Shown: piece by piece, positions 16,901 through 26,092 of the stretch
How positions within the stretch are numbered: the stretch's first letter is position 1
Layout of the letters: each line of letters starts with the position of its first letter
NCBI RefSeq assembly: GCF_014200395.1
Contig: NZ_JACHBS010000001.1
Span: forward strand, 2,480,001 to 2,544,000
Direction: 5' to 3'
DNA length: 64,000 bases
From: Microcella frigidaquae
Lineage (GTDB): Bacteria > Actinomycetota > Actinomycetes > Actinomycetales > Microbacteriaceae
Made by a program: the position numbers and the translations under genes
The notes under the pieces: model-generated
What the model saw: the letters and a program-made list of their open reading frames with translations, nothing else
Database searches by the model: none
What the model was told of the DNA's origin: nothing

Positions 16901-17480
16901 GCCGACCGGGCCCGCTTCGGTCGCCGAGTCGCTGCTCGCTGATCCCAAAATCTTCCGGGGCAATAAGGCGAACCAGCTCAAGTCCGCAGTCGACGACCTC
17001 CGCTCGAAGCTTGAAGCCCTAATTGCCGAGGAACAGAAGAAGGCGACCGGCGCGATCCTCGCCCGTCGGAGCGACCTGGAGGATACAGATTATTTCAGGG
17101 CGGCACCGGAAGACGCGCAACAGGCGGCCATCGGTGAGATCGACCTGGAAATCGCGATGCTTGAGAAGGAGATGAGCATCGCGAAGCTGCGGCTCGCCCC
17201 GGGGATGTTCGCCCAGACGACCTTCCCGCGCCTGCTCGCCGAGCTCGCCGCCGCAAGGCCGCTGTCATTCGTTAACCCCATTCTGGATGGGGAGGGAACC
17301 TCGGCAGACGAAGAGCGGCCGCAGCCCAAGACTGCCCCGCAGTTCGTCCAGATCACACAGATCCCGGTGCAAGGGGGTAAGCAAGTGCTGGCGTCTGAGA
17401 CCGACGTAGACGAGTACGTCGATGCGCTCCGCGCGGTGCTAATCGCCGCCATCGCCGAGGGGAAGAGGATCACGCGCTGA
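13962..17480 (+). CDS. brxC: BREX ATPase BrxC (PglY family)
   Basis: 1,172 aa, the usual length. Large P-loop ATPase: Walker A GFFGSGKS at residues 64-71, Walker B LNFFVDE near 252-258, then a sensor-like WVFVTSQEDME. The remaining ~850 residues are mainly helical and hold the family-specific region. BrxC/PglY is required for both restriction and modification in studied BREX systems and probably forms oligomers that organise the other components on DNA. No frame defect is visible. The stop overlaps the pglX ATG by one base (TGATG). Confidence 0.93.
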   Translation: MILNDIFEKNVQRPIEGVIKADDAEHLSTEVEEYVLTNEAAKELQRLLEEYVSHTTANGVWISGFFGSGKSHMLKMLAHLLGDVDGQDFPRDEVSKSFRAKSNDAFLPSLISKADKIPAKSLLFNIDQKATIITKDATDALLKVFVKVFDESRGYFGNQGHVARFERDLDQAGHYQEFQDAFQRLTGKPWLEERKNYIVQGRNIDRAYADVIGGDAPTDILKQYSNDYAVSIEDFADEVVAWLDAQPAGTRLNFFVDEVGQFIGDDTKLMLNLQTIAESLSTKAKGRSWVFVTSQEDMEKIIGDQTKRQAQDFSKIQGRFKARVKLTSQDVEEVIRKRLLEKNDAGQAALGAVYGAESANFKTLFDFADGAKTYKNYTTEDLFVGTYPFVTYQFPLFQQAIEGLSEHNAFEGKNTAVGERSMLGVVQQVAKDLGVAEVGTLASFDRMFEGIRSSLKSAPQKQVQLAEQHLDNPLAVRLLKALFLVKYVDGFTATARNLTVLVYDRFGLNLPALQDSVKEALALLEQQTYIQRSGDLYSYLTNEEQDIEKEIKGVEVDSSEVMDHLFKLLHLNVMKQQAKFHYAKTNQDFPLGYMLDDAPKSQPRELTVHFITPANPNELGNIRLQGAGKAELRVVLDPDRRLLSELTMLLKTAKYVKHKQGTAVTDSVKRILDQKSQESTMREKELAERVREAVGKAILIVDTVDVVSSATSAESRVADGMNALVAKTYPQLDLLGGKSFSESDVAKYVQHEDNTLGTLGGQLETPADEVYKVGVLQRDKLGEQVTVKKLVDQFQAKPYGWDYGSVLCTIAYLYGKGRITVELDNVTLKRSEVAQQLRNSQKHASLIVRKQATFDPTKVKVFADFVKDFFDEPYPPKDPTELAQHGSERLKAKLEQLKSIVQTSRYPFTTALQSPIDLLEAVVGKAPTWYVSEFVGGDELIEAKNDVIVPIDQFINGPQAGIFDAAQLFLQQASGNLSYLPTGPASVAESLLADPKIFRGNKANQLKSAVDDLRSKLEALIAEEQKKATGAILARRSDLEDTDYFRAAPEDAQQAAIGEIDLEIAMLEKEMSIAKLRLAPGMFAQTTFPRLLAELAAARPLSFVNPILDGEGTSADEERPQPKTAPQFVQITQIPVQGGKQVLASETDVDEYVDALRAVLIAAIAEGKRITR

Positions 17481-18830
17481 TGGAAACGGCACCGTTGAAG
17501 TCCTTCGCTACGAAGGCCCGTACCGACCTGATGAAGGAGGTCTCAGCGCGGCTCGACGTTGTGTTGGCCTCTGGTTCGAATGCGCGAGCCGAGCAGCCTG
17601 GCTCGGTTGCGGCATTGGAGCGTGCGGTTGTGGAGGCCGGTCGTGACGCGGTCGTCGAGCGTGTCGCATACACCTGGTTCAACCGGATTGTTGCTTTGCG
17701 TTTCATGGACGCGAACGGCTACACCGGCGTCGGGGTGGTCTCACCGGAGCCGGGTAAAGCGACGGGGCAGCCGCAGGTGCTCTCCGACGCGAAGGGTGGT
17801 GACTTCGACAGCGAGGTCGTATCAGCGAAGGCTCAGGCCGCGGTAACCGCTCTGCTGGCTCCGGGTGCGCACGGCGCCGATCCCCAGGGCGCTGCATACG
17901 GGTTGCTGCTGGAGGCGTACTGCCGTTTCTGGAACAAGGCGATGCCGTTCATGTTCGAGCGGGAAGGCGACTACACCGAGCTCTTGACGCCGACCGGGCT
18001 GCTGTCCGCCGACTCGGTGCGGGGCCGGGCTGTTGCCGTGCTCACGGAGGAGGTGTGTGCCGACGTCGAGGTAATCGGGTGGCTCTACCAGTTCTACATC
18101 TCGGAGCGGAAGGACGAGGTCTTTGACGGTTTCAAAAAGAACAAGAAGGCTGGCGCTGCCGAGATCCCGGCTGCGACGCAGCTCTTCACGCCGCACTGGA
18201 TCGTCCGCTACCTGGTCGAGAACACTCTCGGTCGTCTCTGGCTACTGAACAACCCGCACTCCCGGCTGGCCGAGCAGATGGACTACTACATCGCGCCGGT
18301 CGATAAAGAGACCAACTTCCTCAAGGTGTCGAAGCCTGAGGAGTTGAAGGTGATCGATCCGGCGGTTGGGTCTGGACACATGCTCACCTACGCGTTCGAT
18401 CTGCTCTATGCGATCTACGAAGAGGAGGGCTATACCCCTTCGGAGATCCCGGGGCTGATCCTCCAGCACAACTTGTACGGCACGGAGATCGACCCGCGCG
18501 CGGGTGCCCTCGCTGCCTTCGCTCTGACGATGAAGGCAGCGGCCAGGCGCAAGCTGTTCTTGAAGAGTCCGTTCCAACCGAACATCTGCGTGCTCGAGAA
18601 CGTGTCCTTCGATCCCTCAGAGCTCGACTACCTGTGGTCGCTGACCAAGGGTGCGAACGTTTCTCGTGCAGATGCTGACGAGTTCTGGAATGCCTTTGAG
18701 CACGCCGACACCTTGGGTTCACTGATCCAGTCGAGTGAGGAGTTCATCTCGCTCTTTGCGCCAATGATTCAGGATGCTCACACCAGCAGTGACCTGTTGT
18801 TGGCCGAGTCCCTCGACAAGGCCGGTACGG

Positions 18831-20240
18831 GGCCACGTCCCGCTGAGTGGTGGTCTTTCGTTTCCACGCGATGATCAGCTGGCTGCAGTCTAGGCGGCCG
18901 TGATCTCGGGCAGCATCACCGCGTCCTCGACCGAGCTGGTGGCGGTGAGTTCGGCCATGGACGCTTCGGAAAAGTAACGGCGGTCGCCAGCTTCCCATTC
19001 GTCGTGCTGCTCGATCAAAACGGCGCCGGTCAGGCGCAGCAGGCTGGCAGTGTTCGGGAACACTCCGACGACGTCGGTGCGACGTTTGATCTCACGGTTC
19101 AGCCGTTCCAGCGGATTCGTCGACCAGATCTGCCGCCAATGCCGGGCGGGGAAGTGCTTGAACGCCAGCACGTCGGCTCGGGCATCGTGGAGCATCTGGG
19201 CAGCCTTGGGGTGAACGCGGTCGATCATGCGAGCAACCTCCTCGAACTGCGCGTCAATATGCTCAGCGTCGGGTTGGGCGAAGATCGTGCGGATGATCGA
19301 GGCCACCATCTCCTGCCGACCCTTAGGCAGGACGGTGAGCACGTTGCGCATGAAATGCACGCGGCACCGCTGCCAGGCCGCTCCCTGCACCACCACCGCG
19401 ATAGCTGCTTTCAAACCCGCGTGCGCGTCGGAGATCACCAGCTTCACCCCGGAAAGCCCTCGAGCTTTCAACGATCGCAGGAACGCTTTCCAGAACTCCT
19501 CCGTTTCGCTGTCGCCCACGTCAAAGCCGAGCACCTGACGGTGCCCGTCAGCGGTGATCCCGATCGCGACCACAACCGCTTGAGACACCACCCGCCCGTC
19601 GATGCGAACCTTGCAATAGGTGGCGTCCAAGAAGACGTAGGGGTAGGCGATCTGAGACAGGGATCGGTCGCGGAATGCCGCAACCGTCGCGTCCAGGCCG
19701 GCGCAGATGCGAGACACCTCGGACTTCGAGATGCCCGTGTCGGCGCCGAGCGCCTTGACCAGATCGTCAACCTTGCGGGTGGAGACGCCGTGCAGGTAGG
19801 CCTCCATCACCACGGCGAACAGCGCCTGATCGACCCGGCGGCGCCGCTCCAACAACGACGGAAAGAAACTGCCGGCCCGCAGCTTCGGGATCCGCAACTC
19901 CAGATCTCCCGCAGTGGTCGACAGGGTGCGCAACCTCGCCCCGTTGCGAGTCGCAACGCGCTCGGCGGTGCGCTCGTAGGGTCCGGCGCCGATCACCGAC
20001 GCGGCTTCGGCGTCGATCAGTTCTTGGTAGAGCCGTTCGGTCATCTGACGGATGCGGTCGGTGGTGTCGGTGAGTTTCAGCTCGGCGAGCAGCTGAAGCA
20101 GGGCAGACTGATTGAGGGCCATCGTGCGATCTCCTGTCGTGAGTAACTTGGTCGTTCTCACTGACCATCGCACGGTGGCCCCTCACGTCAACGACACGAC
20201 GCTCAGGACCGGAAAGTCCACCACCCCACGGGACTCAGGC
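18831..20240 (-). mobile_element. IS256-family insertion sequence, copy 2 (in pglX)
   Basis: 1,410 bp, opposite to pglX, flanked by a 9-bp target duplication CCGGTACGG (18822-18830 and 20241-20249). Same ends as copy 1 and no sequence difference noticed by eye, which together with the intact duplication indicates a recent insertion. Confidence 0.95.
18890..20122 (-). CDS. IS256-family transposase (copy 2)
   Basis: 410-aa Mutator-type DDE transposase with the same translation as copy 1; ATG at 20122 preceded by AGGAGA. The longer frame to 20173 is not preferred. Intact catalytic motifs mean it could excise or move again, which matters because it sits in pglX. Confidence 0.93.
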   Translation of the reverse strand: MALNQSALLQLLAELKLTDTTDRIRQMTERLYQELIDAEAASVIGAGPYERTAERVATRNGARLRTLSTTAGDLELRIPKLRAGSFFPSLLERRRRVDQALFAVVMEAYLHGVSTRKVDDLVKALGADTGISKSEVSRICAGLDATVAAFRDRSLSQIAYPYVFLDATYCKVRIDGRVVSQAVVVAIGITADGHRQVLGFDVGDSETEEFWKAFLRSLKARGLSGVKLVISDAHAGLKAAIAVVVQGAAWQRCRVHFMRNVLTVLPKGRQEMVASIIRTIFAQPDAEHIDAQFEEVARMIDRVHPKAAQMLHDARADVLAFKHFPARHWRQIWSTNPLERLNREIKRRTDVVGVFPNTASLLRLTGAVLIEQHDEWEAGDRRYFSEASMAELTATSSVEDAVMLPEITAA

Positions 20241-22308
20241 CCGGTACGGTGCTCGAGCAGGCAGCTTACTTGTCTCGGCGTTACCTCGTGGTGGTCGCGA
20301 ATCCCCCGTACATGGGCCAGGCCACAATGGGCAATCGCCTATCGGAGTACGTAACCCGGCACTACAAAGAAGCGAAGGCGGACCTTGGGATCGCATTCGT
20401 GTACCGGAACATCATGCTGGCCGTGGGTCGCGGCTTAGTCGGCATGATCACACTCCAATCCTGGATGTTCCTCGCGTCATTCACGGCGGTTCGAACTCGG
20501 GTGACGAATCTCAACCCGCCATTGCATCTTCTGCATCTAGGCACTGGCGCGTTCGACTCAATCGGAGGAGCGGTGGTGTCAACTGCGGCATATGTACTCG
20601 GCGGTAAGTCACCTGACGCACTTGCGGACTTCTTCAGGCTCACCGATCCTCAGTCTGAGGCTGGGAAAGCGGCGCTCTTCAAGAGGGCTCTGGCCAAGGA
20701 CGCGCGCGATGTACATTTCCGGGTTGCGCCGAACAGCTTCACGGATCTGTCAGGCGCCCCTATGGCCTACTGGCTTTCTGACCTCGAGCGCTTCAAAAAG
20801 CCGCACCTCGTGTCGAAATGGCGTTCCGGAGGGCGGCTCAAGACCCACGACACATCCAGGTACGTCCGCTACTGGTGGGAAGTGAGCCGAGGCTCCGAGC
20901 GTTGGCTGCCTCTCGTAAAAGGCGGTGAGTTTCGGCGATGGTTTGGTAACCGGGACTTCGTGGTGGACTGGTCGCCAGCATCAGTCGCCGAATATGACTC
21001 GCACGGCGGTCTGTATCCAACTTCGAGTCGCGGCCAGCGTGGCATTACCTGGACGATGATTTCTGGGGAACCTAGCTTTCGGGTGAAGGCCGCGAGCGAC
21101 GAGTTCGACTCTGCGTCACCGACGATCCTCCCTAGGAACCCAAACGAAGACTTGCTTGCCGTCCTCGGCTACCTGAACTCCGGGGCTGCACTTGAGATTC
21201 TTGCCGCGATAAACCCGACCATCAATAACCGGGTCACGGACGTGCTAGAACTTCCAATACCTGACGCGCTAGACCTACGTCGTGAAGACGTGCACGCGCT
21301 TGCCGACCGAGCCGTCACGGCATCACGGACTCTGGATGGTTTCAACGAAACGGCCCCGGACGTTGCTGGTCCGCCGGTGCTGCGAGGACAGTGGAGCAAA
21401 GTGTCGGACGCCGTCGCATGGTCTGTTGCGACGGCAGCAGAAGCTGCCGCAGAGATCCTTGACGCGGAGCACGAACTTGACGGCATCTTCCCTTCTGGTG
21501 GGCACTTCGTTCCGCGTCGTGGATGGCATGGCGCGTTGCCCGACACGAATTCACGTGTGTCCGATCTCGTTTCGTTTGCGGTCGGCTGCATCTTTGGCCG
21601 GTACAGCCTGGATCGAACTGGACTCGTCCTCGCTACCCAGGGGGGCACGGTCGAGGGCTACCTGACACAGGTGCCCACTCCGTCGTTCATGCCGGACAAG
21701 GACAACGTGATTCCAATCGTGGAAGGGGACTGGTTCGAAGACGACATCGTCGCCAAGTTTCGGCAGTTCTTGCGCGCCGCTTTCGGGGAGCAACACTTCG
21801 CCGAGAACGTGAAGTTCGTCACGGACAGTCTCGGGGTGAAGGACCTCCGCGACTACTTCACAAGGTCGTTCTACAAGGACCACGTCCAGCGGTACAAAAA
21901 GCGGCCAATCTACTGGCTATTCTCCTCACCTAAGGGATCGTTCAACGCGCTTGTCTATCTGCACCGCTACAACGCGTCTACGGTCTCGACGGTGTTGAAC
22001 GACTATCTTCGTGAGTACATTGCGAAACTCGAGGCTGCACTGCCGCAGTACGAAATCGTCGCGACAAGCGGTCGTGGTTCGGTGCGTGAAGTCGCCGCCG
22101 CGCAGCGAGAAGCAGAGGGGATCCGGAAGAAGCTCGTCGAACTCAAGAACTACGAACGCGACGTACTTCACCCTCTCGCGCAAGCGCAGATCTCGATCGA
22201 CCTTGACGATGGAGTTCTGGTCAACTATCAGAAGTTCGGCTCGGCTCTGAAGGACATTGGCCTCAAGAAGGGCGGCGCTGATGACTAGCCCTTGCGGATG
22301 GGGGCGAC

Positions 22309-23559
22309 GTGCCGTTCGCCTTTCGTGAAAGCGGAGACCAGCTTGTTCTGAGCTACGTGTCCGACGACTTGCGTTCCCCGAATTGGGTAGACGAGAAGCT
22401 GGCGCAAGATGGTCACACGACGTTTTCGCGTGTCCTTACGGTGCAGCGCGCTGATCTGCTCGACCGCACCGATAACCACAACGGGGAGGACCCGGAGGGC
22501 GCGGTTCGCGAATTCGTCGTCGGCCGAATCGAAGGCGACTATCGCGTCATCCGTGCCGATGTCCTCGGCCTCAAACAAGACCTCAAGATCGGCAGAGGCG
22601 TTCCACTGAGCCGCAAGACATTCGTCGCCGAGCGCGACATCTCGGTCTTTGCTCGGATTGACGATCTCGTCGACCAGCAGATAGTGGTCGGGGGTGAGGA
22701 TGAAGGCGCGATCCCCGAGCAGGAGTTTGCACGTCTCCTCAAGGCGTTCCCGACCACGACGGAGCTTCGGCTGTACTCCTGGTCGCGGGTGTCGCGCATC
22801 GTCGGTGAGTACTTCGAGTCGACTACTGACGCCGAGGAGAAGCTTGCGGAACACCTCGCGCGGCGAGAGCGGACGCTCTCCGTGTCGACAGTTGCAGCCG
22901 AACGACTTCCGGCGGCCAACGAACTGGAACTGGAGAAGTTCGCCTACGTCCGAGATCGGATCGAGGAGATGCTCGCGGATGTGGAGGCGTACTCCGAAGC
23001 GGACTGGCAGCGGGCCGTCGCGGATCTCTTCCTGCTGATCTTCCCGCAATACATCGCCGTCCTGCAGAAGGTTCGTGTCAAGGAGCGTTACTCGAATAGG
23101 CCACGAGCGACAAACCGTGAAATCGACCTCGTACTCGTCGCGGCGAGTGGAGCCATTGACATTCTTGAGATCAAGAAGCCCTTCTCGAATGGACTCATGT
23201 CGGTGAGACAGTATCGCGACAACCACGTTCCGGTCCGCGAGCTGTCCGGCACGATCATGCAGGTCGAGAAGTACCTCTTCTACCTCAGCAAGTCAGGACC
23301 GGACGGCGAGAAGGCGATCTCCGAGCGGCACAAGGCCGAACTTCCGGCAGGGCTTGACGTCAAGATCACCAACCCGAAGGCGTTCGTCCTCTCAGGTCGT
23401 GACGAGAACTTCAGTGGACAGCAGGCGTCCGACTTCGAGTTTGTAAGGCGGAACTCCGCCAACGTCGTCGACATCATCACCTACGACGATCTGCTCAGGC
23501 GTCTCGACAACATCCTGAGCGCGCTTCGGCAGCGGACAGAAGGGACGCCCGGTGAGTAG
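22309..23559 (+). CDS. Shedu-type nuclease (SduA-like, DUF4263)
   Basis: 416 aa. The C-terminal half holds the Shedu/DUF4263 nuclease core: NREIDLVLVAASGAIDILEIKKPF (D near 273, E-x-K near 286-288) and then YRDNHVPVRELSGTIMQVEKYLFYLS, the conserved Q...Y helix. The N-terminal ~170 residues form a separate domain, presumably for sensing or oligomerisation. Shedu proteins act alone as DNA-cutting anti-phage defence; finding one inside a BREX operon between pglX and pglZ is unusual. The GTG at 22309 starts 20 nt after the pglX stop, behind a weak GGATGGGGG ribosome site. The end overlaps pglZ by 8 bp. Confidence 0.85.
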   Translation: MPFAFRESGDQLVLSYVSDDLRSPNWVDEKLAQDGHTTFSRVLTVQRADLLDRTDNHNGEDPEGAVREFVVGRIEGDYRVIRADVLGLKQDLKIGRGVPLSRKTFVAERDISVFARIDDLVDQQIVVGGEDEGAIPEQEFARLLKAFPTTTELRLYSWSRVSRIVGEYFESTTDAEEKLAEHLARRERTLSVSTVAAERLPAANELELEKFAYVRDRIEEMLADVEAYSEADWQRAVADLFLLIFPQYIAVLQKVRVKERYSNRPRATNREIDLVLVAASGAIDILEIKKPFSNGLMSVRQYRDNHVPVRELSGTIMQVEKYLFYLSKSGPDGEKAISERHKAELPAGLDVKITNPKAFVLSGRDENFSGQQASDFEFVRRNSANVVDIITYDDLLRRLDNILSALRQRTEGTPGE

Positions 23560-26080
23560 TGCAGATCCGCTCGTTAGGAGCCTCGCCTCCCGTTTCGCGA
23601 ACGGCCCGAAAATCGACGATCGGCATGTAGTCTTCTGGCACGACCCAGCGGGGGAGTACGACGGGCTCCTCGACGACCTTTCCGCAGATCTCGATAACGT
23701 GAAGGTGATCCGGGTCGTCGGGGACGAGTTCGCCGTCAAGAGCCGGCTCCTGCAGGAGGAGCGCAGGCAGAACTTCATCGTCTATCTGCCATACGAGTAC
23801 CGCGAAGACTTGAGCAACTGGCTCCTCGATCTCGAGTTCGCTTACGGGCGCTTCACCGCAGACAAGGAAGCACTCCTGGGCGACGACCTCGGTCTCAAGG
23901 ACCAGGCCGCCCGCGCAGTCATCACCGAGTACCCGGGCTTCTTCAACGCCGCGGATCGGCGTGAACGACTGAAGAAGCGTCTCTTGAGCGACGACCCCAA
24001 GACGCTCGTGCTCGCGAAGATGTGTGCGGTCCTGCTCAAGACCGAGCAGCACTCGTTGAGCGAACTCACTCGTCAACTTCTCATCGAGGCAGCCGAAGGG
24101 GAGGGGGGCGGGCTCAAGCTACTTAACGATTTCGGTCTTCTCGACTTCTACTGGGGCGGAGTGCACTCCACCTACGGATACGCCTCCGAGTCGCCGACCA
24201 TCGATGACTTCGTCCTCTGGCTGTTCCGATCGGCGCACGAAGGGTTCGCCACTGACACCGCTGGGCGCAATATCGCGATCGACTACTCTCGCTGGCGCGA
24301 CTCCAAGACCAGCAGCGACCAGATGGGACGTCTCGCGCAGACGGCTGAGGAAGCCCTGCAGATCGCGTCCTCGCTTGAGAATCGGGCGTGGGGTGAGCTG
24401 CTCGGGTCGGACGCTTTTGAGTCGATCGACAGGAAGATCATCAGTGACCTCGCCGCCGGGGTCGCGGACAAGTCGATCGCCGCCCACGAGGTAGCCGAGG
24501 CGGTTCGGCGGCGTCAGACGACATTCTGGTTCGGGGCCCATGAGGCCGTCTACACCGCTCTCCTCGCCGCGAGCGAACTGCTCACCGCGATCGACGCTTT
24601 CGCGCCGACGATGAGCGGATTCGACGACGGCGTGCAGCGTTACGCTGCCGACTGGTCGCGGATCGATCAGCTCTATCGGCATTTCAACCACGCGGTGCGC
24701 AACACCGAGCACACCAAGCCGCTTGAGCCGCTCGTCGAGCAGGTGGAGAACTTCTACTCGAACAAGTACGTCGGCCCGCTGGCAACCGCGTGGCAGGTCC
24801 AGGTCGACGCCGTGGCGGAGTGGAAGTCGTCGACCGTGCGCGCACAGACGGCTTTCTTCTCCTGGTACGTCAAACCTCAGCTCGACAAGGGCAGGCGGGT
24901 CATTGTCATCATTTCCGACGCGCTCCGGTACGAGATCGCCGACGAACTCCGCACCCGCCTCCGCAGGTTCAAGGAGGACAAGTCCAAGCTCGGCTTCGAC
25001 GCAAGCATCGAACCGACGCTCGGCGTCCTGCCGAGCTACACACAGCTCGGCATGGCTGCGCTGCTGCCGCACCAGACGATCGGCTTTACCGGCGTCAGAG
25101 CGTTCACGGAAGTGGACGGCAAGAAGGCCGACGGCACGGCGAACCGCGGCAAGATTCTCGAACCCTTCGGCGGGGCTGCGATTCAATCGGAGGACTTGGT
25201 GGGGCTGACGGTGAAAGAGTTGCGCGCCAAGACGCAGCAGCAGCAGCTCATGTACGTCTACCACAACCTCATCGATGCGACCGGCGACAAGATCGGCACC
25301 GAGCGGCAGGTTTTTGGCGCCGCCGCCCGGGCGATTGACGAACTCGTGCTCCTCGTGAGCCGATTCGCAAAGGCCGAGGTGGGTTCGATCTTCATCACGG
25401 CGGATCACGGATTCCTCTTTCAAGATCGTGAACTCGACGACGCTGGCTACCTCTCCACAGAGCCGCAGGGCGACGAGATCCACGATCGTGACCGTCGCCG
25501 GGTGATTGGCCGTGGGCTCAAGGCTGATCCCGCCTTCCGGCACTTCACCCCGGCGCAACTGGGGCTCTCTAGCGACTACGAGGTGCTGATCCCGAAGGGG
25601 ACGAAGCGGATGAAGCTTCAGGGCTCCGGCGCGAGGTACGTCCACGGTGGTGCCACGCTCCAGGAAATCGTGGTTCCGGTCATCTCGGTGACGTATGCAG
25701 ACTCGGGCAAGACGGCCGTGCGCCCCGTGAACGTCACCATCCAGCAGAAGTCGCCGAACATCACCACCGCCATTCTCGCGGTCGACATCCACCAGAGTGA
25801 ACCTGTGAGCGACAAGGTGCAGGGTCGTGAGCTTCGGGCTGGCATCTACCTCGGTGAAGAGCTGCTTTCCAACGAGGTCGTGCTCAAGTTCAACTCCGAG
25901 TCTTCGGACCCGAGTGCGCGCTATCTCCCTGCCAGAATGTCCTTGCGGGCCGAAGCGGACCAACACAACAACAAGGACGTCGAACTCAGGCTTGAGGAGC
26001 AGATTCCGAACACGACCCAGTGGCGCCTCGTCACCAAGGCCGTGTACAAGCTGAAGCGCTCGTTCCAGGCGGACTTCTAG
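23552..26080 (+). CDS. pglZ: BREX phosphatase-like protein PglZ
   Basis: 842 aa, normal size. The alkaline-phosphatase-fold PglZ domain is seen in VIVIISDALRYEIADELRTRL (metal-binding D near 456) and SIFITADHGFLFQD (near 613), with GARYVHGGATLQEIVVPV further on. PglZ is a core component of all BREX types. The start is fixed by the overlap with the Shedu-type gene (23552-23559), which shows that the nuclease gene is an integral member of the operon. brxL follows after 12 nt. Confidence 0.93.
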   Translation: MSSADPLVRSLASRFANGPKIDDRHVVFWHDPAGEYDGLLDDLSADLDNVKVIRVVGDEFAVKSRLLQEERRQNFIVYLPYEYREDLSNWLLDLEFAYGRFTADKEALLGDDLGLKDQAARAVITEYPGFFNAADRRERLKKRLLSDDPKTLVLAKMCAVLLKTEQHSLSELTRQLLIEAAEGEGGGLKLLNDFGLLDFYWGGVHSTYGYASESPTIDDFVLWLFRSAHEGFATDTAGRNIAIDYSRWRDSKTSSDQMGRLAQTAEEALQIASSLENRAWGELLGSDAFESIDRKIISDLAAGVADKSIAAHEVAEAVRRRQTTFWFGAHEAVYTALLAASELLTAIDAFAPTMSGFDDGVQRYAADWSRIDQLYRHFNHAVRNTEHTKPLEPLVEQVENFYSNKYVGPLATAWQVQVDAVAEWKSSTVRAQTAFFSWYVKPQLDKGRRVIVIISDALRYEIADELRTRLRRFKEDKSKLGFDASIEPTLGVLPSYTQLGMAALLPHQTIGFTGVRAFTEVDGKKADGTANRGKILEPFGGAAIQSEDLVGLTVKELRAKTQQQQLMYVYHNLIDATGDKIGTERQVFGAAARAIDELVLLVSRFAKAEVGSIFITADHGFLFQDRELDDAGYLSTEPQGDEIHDRDRRRVIGRGLKADPAFRHFTPAQLGLSSDYEVLIPKGTKRMKLQGSGARYVHGGATLQEIVVPVISVTYADSGKTAVRPVNVTIQQKSPNITTAILAVDIHQSEPVSDKVQGRELRAGIYLGEELLSNEVVLKFNSESSDPSARYLPARMSLRAEADQHNNKDVELRLEEQIPNTTQWRLVTKAVYKLKRSFQADF

Positions 26081-26092
26081 GAGGGGCGCAGC

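Larger units (their letters stand above)
17480..22288 (+). pseudogene. pglX: BREX adenine methyltransferase PglX, split by IS256 copy 2
   Basis: The BREX methyltransferase marks host DNA at N6-adenine and is needed for self/non-self discrimination. The 5' part (17480-18830) has the SAM motif DPAVGSGH at residues 293-300; the 3' part (20250-22288) has the catalytic NPPY at 468-471 and the target-recognition region. The IS with one copy of its 9-bp target duplication separates them. Joining 18830 to 20250 gives A-G-T-V-L-E-Q-A in frame and a 1,129-aa protein of normal size. As it stands, the first part reads into the IS and stops at 18874, and neither half has both motifs, so methylation should be lost. 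Confidence 0.93.

Noticed and set aside
20249..22288. A separate second methyltransferase gene downstream of the IS
   Set aside because: The apparent start is the GTG made from the last base of the target duplication plus TG; the frame joins exactly to the 5' part of pglX.
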